From contig NC_035170.2 in assembly GCF_001659605.2 (NCBI RefSeq), positions 15,266,265-15,330,264 of the forward strand: 64,000 nt of DNA, in the 5' to 3' direction. The DNA is from Manihot esculenta (taxonomy: Eukaryota; Streptophyta; Magnoliopsida; Malpighiales; Euphorbiaceae). This document shows positions 11,444 to 21,993 of this stretch, piece after piece; position 1 is the stretch's first letter, and each line of letters opens with the position of its first letter. Under the pieces are notes generated by a model, which saw nothing but the letters and a program-made list of their open reading frames with translations, was not told where the DNA came from and searched no databases. The translations under genes and the position numbers were made by a program.

Positions 11444-12753
11444 GTGTATGTGCAGCAAATAGACATCCCCACCTTCGAAAAGTTAGCCCCATCATGCAGA
11501 TTGATGAAGAACGAAGTTGGATGACCCCATACTTAGAGTACCTCGAAATTGGAAAATTGCCCAAGGATAAAGTAGAAACACGAAAAATCACAGTTAAGGC
11601 TGCCAATTACCAAATAGTAAGAGGGACTCTATACTAGAGAGGAAAATCCAGTCCGTGGTTGAGATATGTAGGCCCAAAAGAGGCAGCCAGAGTAATCCAA
11701 GAGATACACCAAGGGGTCTGCAGAGTTCATGAGGGAGCAACCACACTGGCGAACAAGATTTTCCACCAGGGATATTACTGGCCTATAATAAAGAAGGAAG
11801 CCGGGGAGTTTGTGAAGAGATGTGATATTTGTCAAAGATTCGCTAATGCTATCAACAGCCCGACTATGCCATAGTAAAGCATATCAAGCCCATGGTCGTT
11901 CTCACAATAGGGGATAGACATCCAGGGCCTGTTCCCCAAGACCGAGGGGAAGAAGAGATTCGTGATTGCAGTCGTGGAGTATTTCTTTAAGTGGCCCAAA
12001 GCAGAAGCCATACCCACCATCACAGCCCAAAAAGTAATAGACTTCATATGGGGCAACATTATATGTCGATTTGGGATATCCATGACGCTCATATAAGACC
12101 ACGGGAAGCAGTTCGACTATAACTCTTTTCGAGATTTCACGAGAAACATGGATATATGGCACAAGTTCTCCTTAGTAGCACATCCGCAAACGAACGACGA
12201 AACCAAAGTGACAAACCTAGCTATCCTCAAAGGACTGAAAAAGCAGTTAGATGGTGCTAAAAAGAACTAGGCAGCCGAGCTATATAGTATCTTGTAGGCA
12301 TTTCGGACTACACCTCAGACACCAATAGGGGAGACACTGTTTGCGCTAACGTCTAGGACAGAGGTTGTAGTCCCTATAGAGCTACAAATCCCTACTCACC
12401 AGGTCCAATTCAATTATGAAATCACCAAAGGTGAGAAATTGAAAAGCAACCTGGATGCCCTAGAAGAAATAAGAGATGAGGCACAAGTGCGAATAGCAGC
12501 TTATCAGTAGAAGGCAGCTTGATATTACAACCAGAAAGTCTGTGAGAGGAACTTGAAGGTTGGAGATCTAGCCTTGAGAAGATTAGAAGCCACTGGAAAT
12601 AGAGCTACTATTGGGAAACTAGCACTAACCTAGGAAGGCCCGTTCAGAATCACCAGGGTCATCAGATCTAGGGTATATCGAATTGAAGACCTACAAGAAA
12701 ATTCGGAACCTCACGCTTGGAACATCTAGCACCTAAAGAGGTATTTCCCATAA
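11444..12753 (+). pseudogene. Tat element integrase
   Basis: The frame continues from the second RNase H after the solo LTR. It shows the zinc-binding region (IHQGVCRVHEGATTLANKI, YYWPIIKKEAGEFVKRCDIC: H-H-C-C pattern), the core (GIDIQGLFPK with first Asp, RFVIAVVEYFFKWPKAEA, IICRFGIS, DHGKQFD with second Asp, HPQTNDETKVTN where the Glu region is changed from the usual NGQ.E), and the C-terminal part (YYNQKVCERNLKVGDLALRR, EGPFRITRVI, AWNI then HLKRYFP) ending at a stop at 12751-12753. Stops occur near 11636, 11873, 12094 and 12268 and at further sites. It would have inserted cDNA; it is now inactive. Confidence 0.85.
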
Positions 12754-12839
12754 AAGTGTACAATGTAATTGATGTGCTTGAAATATGAATAAAATTATTC
12801 TCTTTTCTACTCCCAAAGCACTCTTGAATAGGTATTGAA

Positions 12840-13556
12840 GACCCCAATGAGATGGGTGACCGGTCTTAGAATAAGACCGCCGGCACCACAAAATCGGTTG
12901 AGGAGATAAAGACCCCAATAAGGTGAGTGACTGGTCTCGGAATAAGACTTTTGTCACCGCAAAACCAATGGGGGGATGAAGCCCTCAATGAGGTAAGTGA
13001 CCGGTCTTGGAAATAAGACTGTTGGCACCACAAAATCAGTTGAGGAGATGGAGACCCCATTGAGGTGGGTGACTGGTCTTGAAATAAAACTGTCGGCACC
13101 ACAAAACTGATTGATTAGATGAACACCCCAATGAGGTGGGTGACGGGTCTCGAAATAAGATTGTCGGCATCACAAAATCGGTTGGAAAGATGAAGCCCTC
13201 AATGAGGTAGTGACTGATCTCGAAAATAAGATCGTCGGCACCACAAAACCAGTTGAGGAGATGAAGACTCCAATGAGGTAGGTGACCAGTTTCAGGATAA
13301 GACTGTCAGCACCACAAAATCGGCTGGAGAGATGAAGCCCTTAATCAAGTAGGTGACTGGTCTCGGAATAAGACCGTCGGCACCACAAAACAGATTGAGG
13401 AGATGAAGACCCTAATGAGGTGGGTGACCGGTTTCGATATAAGACCGTCGGTACCACAAAACCGGCTAGGGAGATGAAGACCTCAATGAGGTAAGTGACC
13501 GATCTCGGAATAAGACCGCTGGCACCACAGAATCAGTTGGGGGATAAAGGCCGATA
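12840..13556 (+). repeat. 71-bp tandem repeat, about 10 copies
   Basis: Units begin GACCCCAATGAGG or GCCCTCAATGAGG and recur at about 12840, 12911, 12981, 13052 and 13123 and onward, with a core GTGACCGGTCTCGGAATAAG and CACCACAAAA. Copies are diverged, and a few are 1 bp shorter or longer. The array lies just after pol, the position where Tat/Ogre elements carry variable 3' untranslated tandem repeats. Confidence 0.85.
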
Positions 13557-13639
13557 ATGAAGGCCCACATCAGCAAGGCTATAAGCTTAAAGAAAAGCAA
13601 AGTGAGAAATATGATGCTCACCTCAAGAAAGGACCTCGG

Positions 13640-13935
13640 CACACATAAGACTCAAGAAACAAGGCAAAAACCTGATTTTGACCTCATAAAAATAGCTCGA
13701 ACCCCACAGGAATATAAGCAAAAACCTTATTCCGACCTCATAGAAAGAGCTCGGATCATACAGAAGTATAAGCCAAAACTTGGATTCGACCTCACAAAAG
13801 GGTTCAGATCACAGGAATACAAGCAAAAAACCTAGTTTCGACCTCACCAAAGGGCTCAAATTGCAGGAAAACAAGATTTCAACCCCACGAAAGAGCCCGG
13901 CTCGTAGAGAAACTAACCTAAGGCATGAGGCCGAA
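13640..13935 (+). repeat. second tandem repeat, about 53 bp
   Basis: Units starting GACCTCA recur at 13680, 13733, 13788 and 13840 with the core AGAGCTCGGATCACAGGAAT and a tail of A-rich AAGCAAAAACCT. Spacing drifts (53, 55, 52, then about 40), and decayed units continue to about 14050. Any open frame here is only a translation of the repeat. Confidence 0.7.
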
Positions 13936-14049
13936 CTCATGATAGAGCCCAGCATATAGAAAAATTAACCTAAGGTATTCTGATGCCAACTTCACGAAAG
14001 AGTATAGCTCACTGAAAAACTAATCTAAGGCTTGCAAAACTAAGGCACA

Positions 14050-14500
14050 ACGCCGACCTCGAAAAAGAGCTCAGTGCTCTTAAAACCCAAAGGAAAAGCA
14101 AAGCAAAGGTAAAATCAAAACAAAAGTAAGCCTTATCACTAAACTCCAAAAACAAACCCGCGAATGACAAAATACAAGTAAAGGAAAGATATATAACTTG
14201 AAGGCAGTACGAACTAAGATAGAGGGCTATATAAAAATTAAATGCAATAATATACAAAGACCTAGTCAGCTAAAAGCTTCAAGGGAACAAAAAATACTAA
14301 GACATTCGATAGGCAAAAAACACACTATAACAAGTAAGATGCTTTACAAGCAAAATAAGTCAATGAGCAATCAGCTCAATACAATTCACAAATAGTACAC
14401 ATAAAAAACAGCCTAAGAATGAGAATACAAGTAAATTTAGTAAAAGAGAAAAATAAAAGCAGATAGAGGGAAAATAGCAAAAACTCAACATCTTTATTAA
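14050..14500. other. A-rich spacer, no gene seen
   Basis: Between the second tandem block and the end of the antisense gene I see only A-rich, non-repetitive sequence with no domain signature. Confidence 0.5.
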
Positions 14501-14589
14501 CTATTGGAATGAGTTACAGAGGCAGCAGGGGAAGGGGAAGTAGAACTGACTAAATCATTTATAGGATTATTCTTTACAGTAGTTTCCCC

Positions 14590-14833
14590 CTACAGTCCAG
14601 AAGGCAAATGAGGAGCGTTCTTAGGCAAAGGGTTGTCATTCTCTCCGTAGCACACCTCGTCGCCATCAGAATCTACTTTGAGAGCTCGCAGGCCAGCTAA
14701 CAAAGTGGAGGGGGCATCCCTAGCTGCTTTAAGGCCTTGGTTGAAACCCGAAGCAAACATATAAAAGACCTCTTCGTACACTCTTTCCTTCAGCTCCGTA
14801 GTGGCCTTATACTCCTTTAGTCATGCTTCACAG
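14590..14833 (-). pseudogene. antisense accessory gene of Tat element, 3' end
   Basis: This is the last coding part of the minus-strand gene. After the solo LTR is removed, the frame coming from 19267 continues here through KATTELKERVYEEVFYMF and GFNQGLKAARDAPSTLLAGL to an acidic end (DSDGDEVCYGEND) and a stop at 14590-14592. A TGA (about 14821-14823) interrupts the junction region, consistent with a CGA to TGA change. A Leu/Glu-rich helical stretch followed by an acidic tail suits the end of a coiled-coil protein. Function unknown. Confidence 0.6.
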
Positions 14834-15173
14834 TGTAATATCCGACTAGACCCCGGCATCAGAATTCCTACCTTCCGGCGGAATCTCCATTGGAATCCGA
14901 AATTTCTCGGACGTCAGAGCCTTCTAGAAGGGTAAAATAAGATTTTCATAAAATGTTTTTAATGCTTGTATGGTTTTAATGAAGAAAGAAAGTTGAGTTT
15001 TGAAAGAAAACACCATGGAGGAAGAGTCCAGGTTCGGCCGCCGAACCTCAAGTTCGGCCACTGAACATGGCTCTCTTGCAGCGTGGTCTGGCTAGCCACC
15101 TATAAAGGACCCATTGTTCAAAAATGGGTGAGTTTTCTCTCTCTATTTTCGGGCATAGGTGAGATTTCGCCCT

Positions 15174-17495
15174 TGTAATACTCGGCTAGACTCCGGTATC
15201 GAAATTCCTACCGTCCGGTGGAATCTCGGGTGTCGGAGACCTCTAGAAGGGTAAAACCATGTTTGTATAAAATGTTTTAATGTGTTTTATGTTTTAATCA
15301 AGAAAGAACTGAGTTTTTGCATGAAAATAATCTTGGAGGAAGATCCAGGTTCGGCCGCCAAACCTCAAGTTCGGCCGTCGAACATGCATGCACTTCGGGA
15401 GTGCTTTAGGCCCCCGAAAGCATAAGTGAGGGAAGTCCAGGTTCGGCCACCGAACCTTATGTTCAGCCGCCGAACATGGCATGCATGCCGAGGCACGTTC
15501 GGCTCCCGAATGTGGCCTGGCCAGCCACCTATAAAGGGGTCCCTTAGCCGAAAACGGGCGAGCTTTTCCCCCATTTTCGGCCAAGGTGAGCTCTCTGCCG
15601 CCCCTCACCGATCTTGAGTTTCTTCCTTCAAATCTTTCACGATTTTCACTAGTTTTCACCTTGTTTTGAAGATTTTTGAGCAAAAGGACAAGTTTTGAGC
15701 TTGGAGACCCAAGGAGCTAAAATCTCTCCCAACTCCAAGTTAGATCGCCTCTACTCTCGATCTTCAAGAGGTAAGAGTCGATCTCTAGCTCATGTTGTGT
15801 TTTAAACAAGTTTTATACAAGTTTTTGAAGTAGAAATGCATGTTTAGGTTGTTTTGAGTTTATGGGTTTAATGTGTGTTTATGAGCAATGTGGGTATGTT
15901 GATGTGTTATAGTTGGGGTTTAGGCTAGTTTGAGACCCCTATGAACTTGTATGCTTGTTTGTGAATGATTGGGAGTGTTGTAGAATAGGTTTGTGCATGT
16001 TTGAAAGGTTTGGGAGGCGTTTGTGCATGTGGGAACTGAGTTTCTGCCACTTTGGAGAAACTCAGGTTCGGCCGCCGAAGGAACTTTCGGCCGCCGAACC
16101 CGCTTGTGGAGGCAGCCTTCGGCTGCCGAAGTCTGCCCTCGAAAGAGGACTTTCGTCTCTGGAGGGCAGTTTCGGCCGCCGAAAGTGCCGTCGAACATGC
16201 ATGAGTTTCGTCTCTGTCTGGGAGTTTCGGCCGCCGAAGGTGCCGCCAAACCTGCCTGACTTTCGGCTCTGGAGGGACTTTCGGCCGCCGAACTTGCCGC
16301 CGAAAGTGCCCTGTCCAGCCCTCCTTTGCATGTTTTTCTATGATTGTTTCACGATGTTCTAAGGGGTTTTGGGGAGTAGTTTAGAGTTATGTTCATGTAT
16401 GTTTGGTCCCTCATTTGAGTCCACCTGTGTAGGTTCGGACCCGAGGAACCGAGGACCCCAACAGTGAGTCAGCTGCTCCAGTGTCTGGTCAGAGCTAGCC
16501 AGAGGTGAGTGGAATAACCTTTTATGTTTTAAAAGTAAATAATGAATATTTCAGCATGATTCACGCATCATGGATACCATGTGATATATTAGGGTGCTTG
16601 CATTAGTATTCACGAATATGTTACATTGCATTCTTATGTTGTTGTTGTGGATGAATGTTGAATGATCCATAGTCCTCGACCGATGACGTAATGATATGAT
16701 ATGTACGGTATGGAAAGGAAAGACCAGTGGGACCCATTCTACGTTCGCTGGCACTATGTAAGAGAAAGACCAGGACCCATTCTACGTTCTGGCACTTTGG
16801 AATGTTATGTTATGCTATGTAAGGGAAAGACCAGGACCCATTCTACGTTCTGGCACTATTGGATATGTAGAGGACTATTGGTGACAAGTTCATCCTTGAG
16901 GTGATATGTTTGTGATGTGATGCATTCCATGAAAGCATGAAATTTTAATATGATGTTTTTATTATTCTGCTCACTGGGCTCTTGTAGCTCACCCCTCTCC
17001 CTTAACCCCCAGGTTTGCAGGTACGGGCTAGATTAGGAAGTCAAGAAGAGTAAAGTCCCATGTTTATGTAATAGCTAGATGTGGACATGAGATATATGTT
17101 GATGTAATGTAAAAGTATTGGATAGTTATGTTATGTAATGAGGTTATTGAGGATTTGTATTGTGCTTGACCCTATGTGTATAGTTATCCCTTTTGTGTAC
17201 ATGATCCATGTTCTTTTTATAATGTTTATGTTAGACCAAGCTTAATGCATGATTATGATACCCCATTGGAGCATTTGATGAGGACTCCAGTGTGTGGTTT
17301 ATGTTTATGTTATGTGTATGCACAGGTTAAGCTTGGTAAGAGAAAAGAAAAGTTCAAAATTTTTATGTATGATGTTGATCATGTATGGGATTAAACAGGT
17401 TCACAGGATGTATGTTAGGCTTGCTACGGGTCCCGGCGGCCTTAAGCCGATCTGGATCCTAGCGCCGGTAGCGGTCCGGTTTTCGGGTCGTTACA
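15174..17495 (+). mobile_element. solo LTR (inner), nested in the 14834-19266 LTR
   Basis: A 2322-bp unit TGTAATACTCGG...TCGTTACA is flanked by GCCCT at 15169-15173 and 17496-17500. It has no internal region. It carries the family layout: palindrome cluster at 15346-15510, TATA box at 15530, donor-like AG/GTAAGAG at 15771, second palindrome cluster at 16063-16310, acceptor-like site before 16433, donor-like AG/GTGAGT at 16505, and a pyrimidine-rich acceptor-like site at 17012. Confidence 0.92.
15530..15536 (+). promoter_or_regulatory. LTR TATA box
   Basis: TATAAAG within CACCTATAAAGGGG, preceded by CTGGCCAGC. The same block is present in all sibling LTRs, between the upstream palindrome cluster and the leader. 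Confidence 0.6.
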
Positions 17496-19266
17496 GCCCT
17501 CCTTTGGTTGATTTTATGATTTCCTTCAAATCTTACAAGTTTTTTTACAAGCTTTTATCTTGTTTTGAAGTTTTTAAGCTCAAAACTGAAGTTTTGAAGT
17601 TTGGAGACCTCTGGAGACCCTTTCTCCTAATCTCCAAGTTTGGGTCACGCCTACCCTCGATCTTCAAGAGGTAAGTGTAGATCCATACTTTTTTTCATGT
17701 TTTGAATAAGTTTTAAGAAAGGGTTGAGGGATTTGATGCATGTTTAGGCTAGTTGTAAAAGGTTAGGGTTTATGTTGGTTTATTGTTAAATGTATGAAAA
17801 TGTGATGTTTATGATGTTGTTTGTTGGGGTTTAGACTAGTTTTATACCCCTTATGCATGTTGGAGTGTGTTTGCATGCTGTGGAAAGTTGGGAGATAGGA
17901 TTTGAGAGTTGTGGGGCTGGAATGCATGAGTTGTGGGGCCAAACCTGCTTGGGAGGCAGCCTTTTGGCTGCCTAACTTGCCCCCGAAAACATGCACTTTC
18001 GGCTCTGGAGGGGAGTTTCGGTCGCCGAACTCGCCCCCGAAAGTCCCTGACTTTCGGATCTATGGAGGACCTTCGGTCGCCGAACCTGCCTTCAAAGGAC
18101 CCCGACTTTCGAATCTGTAGGGACCTTCGGCCGCCGAACCTGCCGCCGAAAGTCCCCTGTCAAGCCTTCCCTTGCCTTTTTTGCATGCATGTTTTATGGT
18201 GTTTTAAGGGGTTTTTGGGGAGATGTTTAGAGTCCTTATAGAGTATGTTTGGTCCCTCATTTGAGTCCACCTGTATAGGATCGGACCTGAAGAACCGAGG
18301 TGATCAGCAGTGAGTTAGCTGCTCCAGAGTCAGTTGAGTATCAGCCAGAGGTGAGTAGAATACAACTCTTTTTATTTCAAAGCAATTAAACTTTTAAGCA
18401 TGTACATGCATCATGAATGCCATGTATGTAATAGGTTGTATTGCATTAGAATTCACAAATATGACGCATTGCATAATATGATGTTGATGTGGATGGATAT
18501 TGGATGACCCATTGGCCCTTGATATGATATGATATGATATGATATGATATGGTATGGAAATCCAGGTCGAGGCCCATTCTACGCCCCTGGTACAAATGGA
18601 TATGTTATGTTATGATATGTTAAGCGAAAGTCCTGAGGAGCTCCCGTTGTGGGCCGGGCACATTGGATTATGTAGAGGGCCATTGGTAACAAGTCCATCC
18701 TTGATGTGAATTGTTTGTGATGTGATGCATTTCATGAAAGCATATGTTTAATGAACCGTTTTTACTGTTCTGCTCACTGGGCTTTTGTAGCTCACCCCTT
18801 TCCCCTAACCCCCAGGTTTGTAGGGTCAGAGATAGCAGGAAGTCAGCAAGGGTAATGGCTATGTCATGTAATAGAGTTGTAGTGGACATGCAATGTAATG
18901 TAAAGTAATGTAGTGAGGATTAATATTGTGCTTGACCCTAATGTTTATTGTAAATCCCTGTTGTACATGATCTTTATGTAAATATTTTAATGATGAGATA
19001 TGTTGAACCATGCTTGACATATGAGATGTTGACCCAACTGGAGCATTTGATGAGGGCTCTAGTAAGGGGTTTTATGTATACAGTTATGATACATGCACAG
19101 GTCAAGCTTGGTATATGAAAAGTTTAAACTTTTTATGAAAATGTATGATCATGTATGGGATTTTATCAGATCTACAGAATGTATGTTAGGCTTGCTATGG
19201 GTTTCGGCGACCTTAAGTCAATATGAATCCTAGCGCCGGTAGCGGTCCGATTTTCGGATCGTTACA

Positions 19267-19945
19267 CACAGGCCTGCTGGATTTTATCCTTTAGCTCTGC
19301 AGAGTCCTTGTAGTCTTGTGAACGCTCCTCACAAGCCTGTCGGACCCTGTCCTCTGCAGCCCGAGCATCCCTTAGCAATGAAGTACACCTCTCCTCCAGG
19401 ATAGAGACGTCTTGGCGGAGTTGTTGCTGCTGAAGGTGAGACTCCTCTGCTGCTGAAGCCATGCCTTTCAAGTTCTTAATGTATTTAATGAGCTCCTGCT
19501 GGAGGACAGTAGTACAAGCTAAGGCCTCATCATGCTGGGCCCTGGCTTCATCACATTGGTAGTAGGACTCCTCCAAATAGGACAATTGTGCTAAGGTCTT
19601 ATCTTGCTGAGACTCAGCTGTAGAAGCTCATTGGGGAGCCTAGGTAATCTCCTCCCTCATCTCCCCAAGTTGCATAGTAAGGTCCTCAATTTGCCCTTGA
19701 AACTTAATGATATGTCTACGGGCCTCACCAGTGGCAACAATGTTCTCATCTCGGCGCTCCTCAACAATACGCTGCTCCACCGAGCTCTGAAAGGACTGAT
19801 TTTGAGCATCAATCTCCATGAATACCTCAAAGGCCTGCCACAGAAAAACAAAAACAGAGTTAAAAAGCCAAAGAAATCAAAGATCCTTAAGAGAACATAT
19901 GACTTACCATCAGGAACATCTCCCTCAAACTATCCTCGAGGTCAT
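19267..19945 (-). pseudogene. antisense accessory gene of Tat element, coiled-coil part with an intron
   Basis: On the minus strand the frame reads RSLYDLEDSLREMFLM up to 19908. It is then interrupted by 73 bp starting GTAAGTCATATG and ending TTTCTGTGGCAG (19907-19835), and resumes in frame with AFEVFMEIDAQNQSF. The remainder is Glu/Gln/Lys/Leu-rich (VEERRDENIVATGEARRHII, QQELIKYIKNLKGM, LQQQQLRQDVSILEER), a clear coiled coil, running to about 19267. Two stops lie near 19610-19630. The consensus splice sites and the frame continuity across them support a real intron. Homologous antisense genes are known in Tat-lineage elements such as Grande, but I recognise no enzymatic domain. Confidence 0.65.
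19835..19907 (-). other. putative intron in the antisense gene
   Basis: On the minus strand, ATG/GTAAGT at the donor and a pyrimidine-rich TTTTTCTGTGGCAG/GCC at the acceptor; 73 nt, near the minimum plant intron size. The sequence inside has stops in frame, while the flanks join in frame. Confidence 0.6.
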
Positions 19946-21425
19946 TGACTGTGCGGTTGTTGAAGCCGGTAAAAAATAACTTTTTTGATTATCAACAATT
20001 TTATAATTGCAGATAGTGGCAAAAGGATCGAATCCTCAGTGAATTGATACTTACCTATTTTCCTTATCAAGACCAAGTAAATAAACTGAAAGTAAAATAA
20101 AAGTGGGGGTTTTGAAATTGATTGAATTAAACTAATACGGAAAGCAATAAAGTAAAGTAAATAATTAAAGTAAAGAAGATTCAAATATGAGAAAAGCTCT
20201 AGTTGAAGAATTAGATCCAGTTCAGTTGTTGGGATTGATCATTGACACTTAGGTTCCTTTGTTTGATTTAATAAATTAGTTATGGAGGTGGAAGACGCTT
20301 TTCACCACCATATCCCTCCTTAAGCATAAATTAATTAGGGAACGTCCTCTAACTAATCACTAATCAACAAGTTGCCAAGGAATGTCCTTGGGCCTTTAGC
20401 ATCTAACAACTGTCAATTGCATTAAGAAATAGAGAGACTTAATTCTAGCTACCCAAATGTATGGTGATATTGCTAGATCATGCAATTTTCTTAGTTTTTA
20501 CACCAAGGGTTACTTAAGTTTGAATAATCCAAGCAATTACGAACTTAAAACTATCCAAACTAACAGATTATCACTTTGCAATCAAGAATCAATGGGCCCT
20601 ATTGATCTAAACAACAAAGTAACAATGGAATTAAGCATGAAATTGCATAAATATTGAAAAAAAAAAGATAAACAATGTATGTTCAGATCTCACAATCCAT
20701 AAAACAACTAAAGTTTCACCTAATCTTCAACTAGGAAAAAATGTTTCAGCCACTCATGGCTGAAACAAAATAAAAAATAAAAGAAAGAGAAGAAGAAGAG
20801 AAGTGGCCGGCGGAAGGAAGAGATGGGTGGCTTGCTTGCCGAATGTGGAGGAAGGGTTGGGCGTGCGGCTTGGAGAGGCTTTTTATAGCCCAAGGTGCTG
20901 CCCTAGATTTCCTTGATGAGGTGGAGCCTTCTTTTGAATTTTGAATTTTGAATTTTGAATTTTGAATGTCCTCTTTTGAATTTTGAATTTTGAATTTTTG
21001 GGAGGCAAGTGCATCTTCTTGAGATTTGGTTTCCTGAATAAGCTAAATTGAATGCTGAATTTTGAATTTTGAATTTTGAATGTTCTCCTTTGAATTTTCA
21101 ATTTTGAATCCTTGGAGGCAAGAGCATCTTCTTGAGATTTGGCTTCCTCAATAAGGGAAAGACTTCTTGAAGATTTGAAATTTGAATTTCAAATTACTCA
21201 GCTGACTGTACTTTCCTTATTTATCTTTACTTCAGCTGCAATTTGGCTTGTGCAAACAACTTGTTCTCCTTTATCCTCTTTTAGGTAGTTTTAAGAGCAG
21301 TTTCACCAAATTACCTCTTTACACCATTTTCTGCAAAATAATATCAAAACCACAGAATTAGACAGAAAAAGTGTAAATTAACATTAATAACAATATGATA
21401 AAATGGTCTAAATTTGGACTGATCA
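19946..21425. mobile_element. insertion of an unrelated LTR type, probably a solo LTR
   Basis: A 1480-bp unit beginning TGACTGTGCGG and ending GGACTGATCA is flanked by GTCAT at 19941-19945 and 21426-21430. The TG...CA ends and 5-bp duplication indicate LTR-type integration. Removing it joins the antisense coding frame (RSLY then DLEDS). It has no coding domain and shares nothing with the Tekay-type LTRs, so it is a separate family. The opening resembles plant LTRs that carry a GGATCGAATCCTCAG-like stretch. I cannot tell its strand. Confidence 0.75.
20929..21110 (+). repeat. TTTTGAA heptamer repeats in two related blocks
   Basis: Runs of TTTTGAA occur at about 20931-20995 and 21055-21110. Each is followed by a shared segment (GGAGGCAAG, GCATCTTCTTGAGATTTGG), so a unit of about 120 bp containing the heptamers has been duplicated within the LTR-like insertion. 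Confidence 0.7.
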
Positions 21426-21993
21426 GTCATATAAAGAGCGAGAGCTGAAAACCGCCTGTTGCTTGATAGAGCAGGCGAGGTGGCTGATAAGAGCCAAGAA
21501 ATGAGGATCAGAAGCATTTGGGATCCCCCCGAACATCTTTTCACACAGCATCTTAGCTGCAGAAGTCAACATGGACTCAGGGGTCACCTCTGCAGCATTA
21601 GCTCGTTGTCTGCAGTAGACGATAGGTGCTCCACTGCTTTCTTCCCTTTGTCGGTAGAGGGGGGAGGGGTTGTTCTCGCAGGTTCTATAGTGCGAGCTTG
21701 CTTGGCAGCCCTACCTCCAATCACAATAGCCCCCACAGCATGGAGGGGTGGAATGTCAGAGGGTCAACCCCAGTGCCCTCTTCCGAGCTACTCTCGATGG
21801 ACTCGCTGAGTGCGATGGGCTCCTTAGGAGTCTGTTTGGGAGTAGACAGAGTCTTGGTTGGAGCTAGCGTCTTAGCAAGAATGGATGTCCTTGAAGTTGT
21901 GGAGTGAGAAGTCCCTGCCACAGGTACCAAGGCCAGAGAAGGCGTAAGGGTAGGGGCAGCATGACGAGTCACAATTGTAGGGTTCACAGCCTG
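21426..21993 (-). pseudogene. antisense accessory gene of Tat element, middle part
   Basis: Minus strand. The frame from 24262 continues as VNPTIVTRHAAPTLTPSL, a Thr/Ser/Pro-rich low-complexity region (ILAKTLAPTKTLSTPKQ, then acidic ESIESSSEEG), stops at about 21721, and continues in another frame with GKKAVEHLSSTADNE towards the coiled coil. A disordered linker between a globular N-terminal domain and a C-terminal coiled coil is the simplest reading. The frameshift shows decay. It is bounded by the insertions at 19946-21425 and 21994-24261. Confidence 0.55.

Larger units (their letters stand above)
14834..19266 (+). mobile_element. solo LTR (outer), split by a second solo LTR
   Basis: Begins TGTAATATCCGACTAG at 14834 and ends GATCGTTACA at 19266, with CACAG on both sides (14829-14833, 19267-19271). 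Its sequence is interrupted at 15173/17501 by another LTR of the same superfamily that duplicated GCCCT, leaving an outer LTR of about 2.1 kb. The remnant of the upstream palindrome cluster is at about 15031-15070 and the downstream cluster at about 17955-18155. It sits in the antisense gene of the Tat element. Confidence 0.88.

Noticed and set aside
13557..13835. Plus frame of 92 residues with repeated DLI..AR..QEYK units
   Set aside because: Translation of the 53-bp tandem array; nothing supports a gene.
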